A DNA stretch of 64,000 bases from Pseudoxanthomonas composti (GTDB taxonomy: Bacteria; Pseudomonadota; Gammaproteobacteria; Xanthomonadales; Xanthomonadaceae), in assembly GCF_004122095.1 (NCBI RefSeq), contig NZ_SAWZ01000012.1:23897-87896 (forward strand), read 5' to 3'. Both the position numbers and the translations under genes were made by a program. Shown piece after piece: positions 56,921-64,000 of this stretch. The first letter of the stretch is position 1. Every line of letters starts with the position of its first letter. Below the pieces are notes generated by a model. The model saw only the letters and a program-made list of their open reading frames with translations. It did not search any database and was not told the DNA's origin.

Positions 56921-58627
56921 ATGCAGGGACCGGCCACGCACGTCTTTCTCCGCCCACGCGCTCGCGCCTTGATCGCCCTGGCAGTCGCTGCGCTGGTCGC
57001 CCTCGGTGGCTGTGGCCGCGCTTCCGACGGCGGCACCGACGCAACCGTTGCGCCCCAGGCGCCGGCTGTGACCCAGGCCGAGCTGGACCGGCTGCGTGTC
57101 GACGGGCCGGTCGCCACCGCGCGGCGCGCGGCGCCGGCGGACTACGTGCTGCATTACCGCCTGATGGAATCCACCGGCATGGTGCAGGCCCTGGGCGGCC
57201 AGCAGCAGGCGCTGGACGCGCTGCAGGCCATCGGCAACGCCTACCAGCGCAAGGCCGAAGCCCTGGTGGCGCGTCCACCGACGTGGCGGCCTGCCGCCTT
57301 TACCGGCGAGGGCATGGACGCAGGATTCGCCGGGCTGGGCATGGCCAGCCTGGGCATGATGATGCTCGGCGGGGTCACCACCGGCATGGTCGGGCAGATG
57401 TCCGACGCGCAGATCGCCGAACTGGCCAGCCAGGGGCCGCTCAAGCTCGGCAGCCAGGGCAACTCGGTGGACATCAAGGTCGGCCAGGACAGCATCGAGC
57501 AGACCATGGAGTACACGGTCGGCGAGCAGGGACTGATGGGCTCGCTCAAGGTCAGGGCCCGCGTGGACCTCTGTCCGGATCCGCAGGGCAAGGTCACGGC
57601 CGATCTGAGCGTGAAATCCAACCTGGCCCTGTCGGACAAGGACGGCATCGGCGGGTTCGTCGACACCCAGTTCAAGCTCGAACGCTGGCTCGACGACGAC
57701 GCCCGGCTGATCCAGACCCAGGACGGCAGCGCCAGTGAGATGCACATCGCCATGAGCGGCTCGGAGCACGGCCAGACCCAGAGCGCCGATATCAGCCTCA
57801 GCACCGGCCGCGACGGGCAGACCCGCACCACCGAGCACGGCCAGGACGGCTTCAGCATCTTCCGCCCCGACGAAATGGCCCATGCCGGCGACCTGCTCAA
57901 GAGCGCGATGATGCTGCTGTACATCACCTCCGAATCGCTGCTGCGCCAGGCGCCCTGGGAGTCGGGCCGCTGCGTCCAGCTGGACGTCACCAGCGACCCG
58001 GCCAAGCGCAGCGGCGCTCGCCCCAACACCGCCTACACCCTCATGGCCATCCCGCGCGCCAGGTCGGACAAGGCGCCAGCGCGCGGCACGGTCAGCGCCA
58101 GCCTCAGTGGCGCCAGCACGCTCAACCCGACAGGCAAGGTGAAGGCCGATGCGCGCTTCGACTACGCCAACCCGGACAAGCGCGACCAGCGCGCCAGCAT
58201 TGCCTTTGAGTCGCGCAGCAAGCGCGGGGTGGGCAAGGCCACGCTGGATTTCGACACGATGCAGGGTGGCTATCGCATCACGCTGTTTCCCGGCTGCCCC
58301 GGCTTCCACGGCAGCGGCGAGGTCTGCGACCTGCGCAAGCCGTTCTCCTTCCAGGGCAAGGGTGGCGACTGCAACCAGGCCAGGTCCACCATGAGCTTCG
58401 AGCCCAGCGACGACCGCCACGGCCGCTACCGCTGGCTGACCGTCATCGGCTCGATCAAGATGGACTACAGCGGCAGCTACACCATCGAGACGACCGAGGA
58501 TGGCGCGTTGATCCGCACCAGCGCCAGCGGCTGCGCCACCGGTCCTGGTGGCCGCGCCTGCGGCGGCACCGCGCCGGGGATCCCGCTGGTGCGCAGCGCC
58601 GACAGCTGCGGCGCTGCAGGGGGCTGA
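56921..58627 (+). CDS. Large hypothetical lipoprotein of the autotransporter cluster
   Basis: A 568-aa lipoprotein (lipobox LGGC, C31). The N-terminal part includes a Gly/Met-rich hydrophobic stretch (FAGLGMASLGMMMLGGVTTGMVGQM) that may insert in a membrane. A beta-rich middle (VDIKVGQDSIEQTMEYTVGE, KVTADLSVKSNLALSDKDG) and a Cys-containing C-terminal third (FPGCPGF, GEVCDLRK, GDCNQ, GCATG, RACGG) follow. No family was recognised. AGGAC precedes the ATG at 56921; an ATG at 56876 is possible. It probably acts with the upstream autotransporter. Confidence 0.75.
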   Translation: MQGPATHVFLRPRARALIALAVAALVALGGCGRASDGGTDATVAPQAPAVTQAELDRLRVDGPVATARRAAPADYVLHYRLMESTGMVQALGGQQQALDALQAIGNAYQRKAEALVARPPTWRPAAFTGEGMDAGFAGLGMASLGMMMLGGVTTGMVGQMSDAQIAELASQGPLKLGSQGNSVDIKVGQDSIEQTMEYTVGEQGLMGSLKVRARVDLCPDPQGKVTADLSVKSNLALSDKDGIGGFVDTQFKLERWLDDDARLIQTQDGSASEMHIAMSGSEHGQTQSADISLSTGRDGQTRTTEHGQDGFSIFRPDEMAHAGDLLKSAMMLLYITSESLLRQAPWESGRCVQLDVTSDPAKRSGARPNTAYTLMAIPRARSDKAPARGTVSASLSGASTLNPTGKVKADARFDYANPDKRDQRASIAFESRSKRGVGKATLDFDTMQGGYRITLFPGCPGFHGSGEVCDLRKPFSFQGKGGDCNQARSTMSFEPSDDRHGRYRWLTVIGSIKMDYSGSYTIETTEDGALIRTSASGCATGPGGRACGGTAPGIPLVRSADSCGAAGG

Positions 58628-58658
58628 GCCGCGCGCGCAGCGTCAGGGCGCGGCCGCC

Positions 58659-59312
<654 letters not shown>

Positions 59313-59598
59313 GGGCATAGGATCGCATGGGCGCCAGGGCCGGTGCGCCCCGCGTCGGGGCGATGGGGGCGGTTTTCCCAGGGATTTCCCTACTTTTGCC
59401 TGCGGCCGGACGCGCTCGGGCCAGTTCGGGCAAGCAGGTGGGATCGGCTTGATCACGCCAGTGCCGAGCGCATTTTTCGCCGCCGGACATGCCGCACTGC
59501 GGCATCGAAGCAAATTGACCCGGTTGCGCGCGCGTGCCGATAATCCGGCGCTCGCCCGTCGTTCCACGGCGGCGCACGATCGTCAACGGAGCTCTAGC

Positions 59599-60450
59599 AT
59601 GCGCCACGCTCGCGTTTTGGGACTCGCCGGATTGCTGGCTGCCGCGGCAGGCGCTGTGGCTTATGCCCAGACCACGGTGGTTCCTCTACCGGATACCGCG
59701 CCTGCCCAGGCGCAGCCGCTGGAGATCGACCTGGCCAAGACCACCTGGGGCGACCCCAAGGCCGGCCAGGAAAAGGCCGCCACTTGCGCCGCCTGCCATG
59801 GCGTGGACGGCAACTCGCCGATCCCGCTGTACCCGCGCATCGCCGGCCAGAGCGAGCGCTACGTCGCTCACCAGATCGCCCTGATCGCTACCGGCCAGCG
59901 CACCTCCGGCGCGGTGGCGGCCATGGTGCCCTTCGTGCAGGGCCTGACCGCGCAGGACATGCGCGACCTGGGCGCCTACTTCGCCACCCAGAAGGGCGGC
60001 GCCGGCATTGCCGACGACAGCGTCATCGCCGACGGCCCCTACAAGGACATGAAGTTCTACGAGGTCGGGCAGAAGCTCTACCGCGGCGGCGACCCGGCGC
60101 GCGGGATCCCGGCCTGCATGGCCTGCCATGGCGCCAGCGGCGCCGGTAACCCCGGCCCGGCCTATCCGCACGTGGGCGGCCAGTACGAGGAGTACGTGGC
60201 CCGCCGCCTGACCGAGTACCAGGCCGGTGTCACCAACGAGACCGACCCCAAGCTGTTCAACATCATGGCCAAGGTGGCCAAGCCGCTGACCGAGCAGGAG
60301 ATTCGCGGTCTGGCGACCTACCTGCAAGGCCTGCACAACCGCGCCGACGACGAAGCCGCCGAAGCGATGGCGCCAGCGGCCAAGGCGGCGGCCCCGGCCC
60401 CGGCAGCCGCAGCCGCCGAACCCCCCACGGCCGCGCCCAAACAGTCCTGA
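59599..60450 (+). CDS. Dihaem cytochrome c4
   Basis: A 283-aa periplasmic electron carrier that passes electrons to terminal oxidases. The signal peptide ends AVAYAQ. Two haem sites are present: CAACH at 63-67 and CMACH at 173-177, each followed by its axial-Met domain (PRIAGQSERYVAHQ...; PHVGGQYEEYVARR...). The C-terminal 40 residues form an Ala/Pro linker-like tail longer than in most c4 proteins. It precedes the two dsbA genes on the same strand, a conserved neighbourhood in xanthomonads. Confidence 0.93.
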   Translation: MRHARVLGLAGLLAAAAGAVAYAQTTVVPLPDTAPAQAQPLEIDLAKTTWGDPKAGQEKAATCAACHGVDGNSPIPLYPRIAGQSERYVAHQIALIATGQRTSGAVAAMVPFVQGLTAQDMRDLGAYFATQKGGAGIADDSVIADGPYKDMKFYEVGQKLYRGGDPARGIPACMACHGASGAGNPGPAYPHVGGQYEEYVARRLTEYQAGVTNETDPKLFNIMAKVAKPLTEQEIRGLATYLQGLHNRADDEAAEAMAPAAKAAAPAPAAAAAEPPTAAPKQS

Positions 60451-60621
60451 CCGGCCGACCGCCGGTCCCGTCCCGGCCACCGTCGGGCCACGCATCTGGC
60501 GCCCCCATGGGCGCCGCGCCCTGCATCGCGCCTACACTCCCCAGCCAGGATTCATCCGGGCCGGTCGATCATGCCCGTCCGGCGCTTCCTGTCCCATCCG
60601 CGCCCAGAGGGTACCCACCGC

Positions 60622-61263
60622 ATGCGTCTTCGCTTCGCTCTGTTGCTGTTCTGCCTGCTGCCGCTGGCAGCCTTCGCCGCCGATGCCCCCGTGGAGGGCA
60701 CCGACTACCAGGTCAACCCGCAGGGCAAGCGCTGGAACGCGCCAGCCGGCACCATCGAGGTGGTGGAAGTCTTCGGCTACACCTGCCCGCACTGCGCGCA
60801 TTTCGATCCGCTGTTCCAGGCCTGGAAGGCCAAGCAGCCCAAGGACGTGCGGGTCAGCCAGCTGCCGGCGCCATTCGGCGGTTACTGGCTGCCTTACGCG
60901 CGGGCCTTCTTCGCCGCCCAGCAGCTGAACCTGCTCAACCGCTCGCACGAGGCGGTGTTCAAGGCGCTGCATGAGACCCGCGAGCTGCCGATCCAGAACG
61001 CCTCGGCGCTGGAGATCGGCACCTTCTACAGCCAGTACGGCATCACCGCCCAGCAGTTCGCCGACGTGATGGGCTCGGCCAGCGTGGACAAGAAGATGGC
61101 CGCCGCCGGCGATTTCGCCAAGGCCGCGCAGATCGAATACACCCCTTCGGTGGTGGTCAACGGTCGCTACACCGTCACCCCCGGCGCCGGCGGCTTCGAG
61201 AAGACCCTGCGCACCGTGGACTGGCTGATCGCCCGCGAACGCGAAGCGGCCCGCAAGCCCTGA
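60622..61263 (+). CDS. dsbA: Thiol:disulfide interchange protein DsbA (soluble)
   Basis: A 213-aa periplasmic oxidoreductase that makes disulfides in exported proteins. The signal peptide ends AAFAA. The active site is CPHC (55-58), as in E. coli DsbA, and the cis-proline region is YTPSVVVNG. ATG 60622 is used because it begins the signal peptide; 60571 would add a basic leader. It is followed by a lipoprotein homologue 117 bp downstream, so this species has two DsbA-type enzymes in tandem. Confidence 0.93.
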   Translation: MRLRFALLLFCLLPLAAFAADAPVEGTDYQVNPQGKRWNAPAGTIEVVEVFGYTCPHCAHFDPLFQAWKAKQPKDVRVSQLPAPFGGYWLPYARAFFAAQQLNLLNRSHEAVFKALHETRELPIQNASALEIGTFYSQYGITAQQFADVMGSASVDKKMAAAGDFAKAAQIEYTPSVVVNGRYTVTPGAGGFEKTLRTVDWLIAREREAARKP

Positions 61264-61380
61264 AGCGCCCCTGCGGCGGCCGTGACACGGCGTTGCAGCC
61301 GCCGCTCGATACTGTGAAAGCCGGGCCGGCCCCGGCATAGTGGCCGGCCTGGCCGGTTCCCCTTCCCAAGGAGTTTCAAG

Positions 61381-62190
61381 ATGAAGTCCCGTCACGCGCT
61401 GATGCTGTCCCTGCTGTTGCCGCTGCTGGGTGCCTGTTCCAAGGAGCCCCCGCCGACCGCTGCCGGCACCACCCAGGCCGCGGCCAACCCGGAGTCGGCA
61501 GCCCCGGCCACGGCCACGGCCGATGCCTCGGCCACCGCGCCGGCCGATGGCGGCGCGGCAGTGGAAGGCAGCGCGCCGAACAACAACCCCATCGTGCCGC
61601 CGCAGGGGCCCGAGCCGGTGGCCGGCACCGATTACGTGGAAATCGCCAATGGCCAGCCGTTCGAGCCGGCTGACGGCAAGATCGAGGTGGTGGAGTTCTT
61701 CAACTACATCTGCCCGGCCTGCAACGCCTTCGATCCGATGCTGCAGAACTGGAAGGCCAAGCTGCCGGCCGATGTGCGCGTGACCTACGTGCCGGCCGCG
61801 TTCCGCCCGGATTTCGCCATCTACGCGCGTGCCTATTACGCCGCCGACGCCCTGGGCATCGCCGCCAAGAGCCACGACGCGGTCTACAAGGCCGTGCACC
61901 AGGACGGCAAGCTGCCGGGCGAGGGCCAGCGGATCGACGAGCAGCAGATCGCCCAGTTCTACACCCAGTACGGTGTGAGCGCGGACCAGTTCGCCTCGAC
62001 GATGAAGAGCTTTGGCGTCAACAGCCGCCTGCAGAAGGCCAGCCAGTTCGCCGTGCGCAGCCAGATCCCCGGCACGCCGGCGATCGTGGTGGCCGGCAAG
62101 TACCTGGTCAAGGGCAAGGGCTGGGAGGACATGCTGCGCATCACCGACCACCTGATCGCGCGCGAACGCGCGGCCGGTGCCGCCAAGTAA
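61381..62190 (+). CDS. DsbA-family lipoprotein oxidoreductase
   Basis: A 269-aa DsbA paralogue anchored by a lipid: lipobox LGAC with C19, then a 60-residue Ala/Pro/Thr-rich linker (PESAAPATATADASATAPAD) before the thioredoxin-like domain. The active site is CPAC (111-114) instead of CPHC, which should change the redox potential. The cis-Pro motif is IPGTPAIVV. AAGGAG lies 8-13 bp before the ATG. The linker probably lets the domain reach into the periplasm. It is 8 bp upstream of the next gene. Confidence 0.9.
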   Translation: MKSRHALMLSLLLPLLGACSKEPPPTAAGTTQAAANPESAAPATATADASATAPADGGAAVEGSAPNNNPIVPPQGPEPVAGTDYVEIANGQPFEPADGKIEVVEFFNYICPACNAFDPMLQNWKAKLPADVRVTYVPAAFRPDFAIYARAYYAADALGIAAKSHDAVYKAVHQDGKLPGEGQRIDEQQIAQFYTQYGVSADQFASTMKSFGVNSRLQKASQFAVRSQIPGTPAIVVAGKYLVKGKGWEDMLRITDHLIARERAAGAAK

Positions 62191-62198
62191 GCAGTCCG

Positions 62199-62969
62199 AT
62201 GTCGCAGACCCGCACGCTGCGGATGCTGAGCGCCAATATCCAGGCCGGCTCCAGCACCCGCCGCTACAGCGACTACGTCATGCGCAGCTGGTCGCATGCC
62301 CTGCCGCTGGGGGCCAAGCGCAGCAGCCTGGACGCGATCGCGCAGCTGGCCGGCGCGCACGACCTGGTGGGCCTGCAGGAGGCCGATCCCGGCAGCCTGC
62401 GCTCGGGCTTCACCAACCAGACGCACTATGTGGCCGAGCGGGCCGGGTTCAACTACTGGACCCACCAACCCAACCGCATGGTGGCCCGCGTGGCCGGCAG
62501 CGCGCTGGGGCTGCTGAGCCGGGTGGAGCCGGTGTCCATCGAGAACCACGCCCTGCCCGGCCGCCTGGGCGGGCGTGGGGTGCTGGTGGCGCGCTTCGGC
62601 GAAGGCGATGACGGCCTGGTGGTGGCCGTGGCGCACCTGTCCCTGGGCGCCGGCTCGCGTCTGCTGCAGCTGGGCTTCATCGGCGAGGTGCTGGCGCCGT
62701 ATCGCCACGCGGTGCTGATGGGCGACTTCAACTGCGTGCCGGACGTGCCGGAGATGGAGCTGCTGTACAAGCGCACCTATCTGCGCCCGCCGAGCTTCTG
62801 CGTGCCCACCTTTCCCAGCTGGAAGCCCAAGCGCGCCATCGACCACATCCTGGTCAGCGAGGACCTGCGCCACGAGAACGCCCGCGCCCTGCCCGCCGCC
62901 TTCTCCGATCACCTGGCCCTGGCGCTGGATATCCACGTTCCGGACCAGGCCCTGCGCACGGTGGGCTGA
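62199..62969 (+). CDS. Endonuclease/exonuclease/phosphatase-fold protein
   Basis: A 256-aa protein of the EEP superfamily. The start MLSANIQAGSSTRRYSDYV contains the first metal site, LVGLQEAD the catalytic glutamate, HLSLG and MGDFNCVP the catalytic/metal region, and IDHILVS with AFSDHLAL the closing histidine. There is no signal peptide. DNA, phosphoinositide or sphingolipid-type substrates are possible. It begins 8 bp after the lipoprotein dsbA gene, so it is probably co-transcribed. Confidence 0.88.
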   Translation: MSQTRTLRMLSANIQAGSSTRRYSDYVMRSWSHALPLGAKRSSLDAIAQLAGAHDLVGLQEADPGSLRSGFTNQTHYVAERAGFNYWTHQPNRMVARVAGSALGLLSRVEPVSIENHALPGRLGGRGVLVARFGEGDDGLVVAVAHLSLGAGSRLLQLGFIGEVLAPYRHAVLMGDFNCVPDVPEMELLYKRTYLRPPSFCVPTFPSWKPKRAIDHILVSEDLRHENARALPAAFSDHLALALDIHVPDQALRTVG

Positions 62970-63002
62970 GCGCGCGCTCGCGCGCCGCGAGGCGAGCCGG
63001 CG

Positions 63003-63815
63003 TCAGCGCCCCAGCACCAGGCTGGTGCCGATCACCACCATGAAGCACGCGAACACCGCGCGCAGCGCGCGTGGGCTGAGCCTGTGCGCCAGGCGCGTGC
63101 CCCAGGGCGCGGCGAACATGGACGCCACCGACACACCGATCGCCGCCGGCAGGTAGATGTAGCCCACCGAATGCGGCAGCTGCAGGTCCTGCGGCGCATG
63201 CAGGACGAACCCGGCGGCGCTGGCCACGGCCACCACCACGCCGGCGGCGCTGGACGAGCCCACCGCGCGCACCGGCAATACCCCGCGCCAGACCAGCAGC
63301 GGCACGGTCATGCTGCCGCCGCCGATGCCGACCACCGCCGAGAGCACGCCGATCGCGGTGCCGGCCACGCTCATCGGCCAACCCCGCGGCACCGGCTCGG
63401 CGCCATCGACCGGGCGCGGGCGCACCTTGCCGAACTGCAGCTGGATCGCCGCCAGCACGCAATACACCGCCACCACCCAGCGCAGGACCTGCTCGTCCAG
63501 CAGCACCGCCAGCCCGCTGCCCAGCCAGCCGCCCAGCAGCAGGCCGGGGATCATCCAGCCCACCGTCGGCCACAGCACGCTGCCGCGGCGATGGTGCGCC
63601 AGCGAGGAGGAAATGCCGGTGGCCACGATGCTGGCCATGGCACTGGCCAGGGCCACGTGCATCACCTGCGCCTGCGGGATCCCCAGGCTCGGCAGCATCC
63701 ACACCAGCGCCCCCATCAGGATCAATCCACCGCCGATGCCCAGCAGGCCGGCCATCAGCCCGGCGACCAATCCCAGCAGCGGAAACACCCAGAACCCAAC
63801 GACCCATCCGTCCAA
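63003..63815 (-). CDS. TauE/SafE family permease
   Basis: An inner-membrane permease of the sulfite-exporter TauE/SafE family, about 270 aa with eight predicted membrane segments. The two internal repeats each have a conserved glycine motif (GLLGIGGGLILM near residue 27, GIGGGSMTVPLLV in the second half). The substrate could be sulfite or an organosulfonate. The start is uncertain: TTG at 63815 is favoured because GGAG lies 10 bp upstream and the length fits the family. A longer frame to 63965 would encode SHFSLLTSHFSLLT from a repeat element and is unlikely to be real. Confidence 0.82.
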   Translation of the reverse strand: MDGWVVGFWVFPLLGLVAGLMAGLLGIGGGLILMGALVWMLPSLGIPQAQVMHVALASAMASIVATGISSSLAHHRRGSVLWPTVGWMIPGLLLGGWLGSGLAVLLDEQVLRWVVAVYCVLAAIQLQFGKVRPRPVDGAEPVPRGWPMSVAGTAIGVLSAVVGIGGGSMTVPLLVWRGVLPVRAVGSSSAAGVVVAVASAAGFVLHAPQDLQLPHSVGYIYLPAAIGVSVASMFAAPWGTRLAHRLSPRALRAVFACFMVVIGTSLVLGR

Positions 63816-63895
63816 CAGCGTTCTTCTCCAGTCCAGGGCCGCGCGGCGCGGCTGGCGCCAGTATCGGGGTTGCGGCGCCTCCGCGTCTGTCGGTG

Positions 63896-63950
63896 AGGAG
63901 TAAGGAGTGAGAAGTGAGAAGTGAGAAGTGAGAAGTGAGAAGTGAGCAAG
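63896..63950. repeat. GAGAAGTGA direct-repeat tract
   Basis: GAGGAGTAAGGAGTGAG is followed by five GAGAAGT heptamer-like units (GAGAAGTGAGAAGTGAG). Only the purine arm is seen; a matching pyrimidine arm may lie beyond the window. It belongs to the same family as the elements at 7019, 17969 and 30280. Confidence 0.8.
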
Positions 63951-63988
63951 AGGATGCGCCGTCATGGCTGCTGCAACACTGGAGGAAG

Positions 63989-64000
63989 TACTTGTGGGAG
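63989..64000. repeat. Start of a REP-like element cut by the window end
   Basis: ACTTGTGGGAG at the very end matches the opening of the REP-like GTGGGAGCGGCT family found near 3043, 18080 and 43996. Confidence 0.4.

Overview
The window is a 64 kb piece of a high-GC gammaproteobacterial chromosome, most likely from the Xanthomonadaceae/Lysobacteraceae (Xanthomonas, Stenotrophomonas, Pseudoxanthomonas or a close relative). This is inferred from gene content: a three-domain monothiol glutaredoxin, cytochrome c4 beside two DsbA proteins, aceBA opposite a LysR gene, an ECF sigma factor paired with a Ser/Thr kinase, two TonB-dependent receptors, and many short intergenic palindromic repeats. I see no rRNA, tRNA, CRISPR array, complete insertion sequence or prophage.

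Layout. 1-10.3 kb is housekeeping: an M48 membrane peptidase, speE, a periplasmic glycerophosphodiesterase, a TonB receptor, a small WaaP-like kinase, a P-II protein, ubiK and comM. 10.3-12.4 kb is a visibly GC-poorer segment with one exported Amidase_3 cell-wall amidase; its last domain is separated by a frameshift in a run of seven C. 12.4-31.6 kb holds an alpha/beta hydrolase, the aceB-aceA glyoxylate operon with its divergent LysR gene, rsgA, an aminotransferase, an SGNH hydrolase, a methyltransferase, a siderophore receptor, a polysaccharide deacetylase, the glutaredoxin fusion, a DUF924 protein, a coupled pair of amidohydrolase-fold proteins and a DegV protein. 31.7-36.7 kb holds phzF and an EamA transporter opposite a MocR regulator whose likely operators are visible. 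36.7-39.7 kb is a formaldehyde-detoxification operon (frmR-adhC-unknown-fghA-lipoprotein) with its operator. 40.7-44 kb has a proline-rich Cys-repeat exported protein opposite a two-component system. 45.6-48.5 kb holds gshA and an unknown exported protein.

48.7-58.6 kb is the most distinctive region. An ECF sigma factor without the usual acidic region 2.2, a 54-codon remnant resembling the start of a kinase gene, and a membrane Ser/Thr kinase with a TPR-like sensor domain stand divergent from a large type Va autotransporter, a 71-aa orphan and a 568-aa lipoprotein. I read this as a phosphorylation-controlled cell-surface module. 58.6-64 kb holds engB, cytochrome c4, soluble and lipoprotein DsbA, an endonuclease/exonuclease/phosphatase-fold protein and a TauE/SafE permease.

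Intergenic DNA is dominated by three repeat families: (i) paired hairpins with GGTGGACAA/TTGTCCACC or GGTGGATGA/TCATCCACC arms, single or in arrays of 195-bp and about 121-bp units; (ii) purine-rich GAGGAGTGA tracts facing CTCACTCCTC tracts, often directly against stop codons; (iii) REP-like GTGGGAGCGGCT elements.
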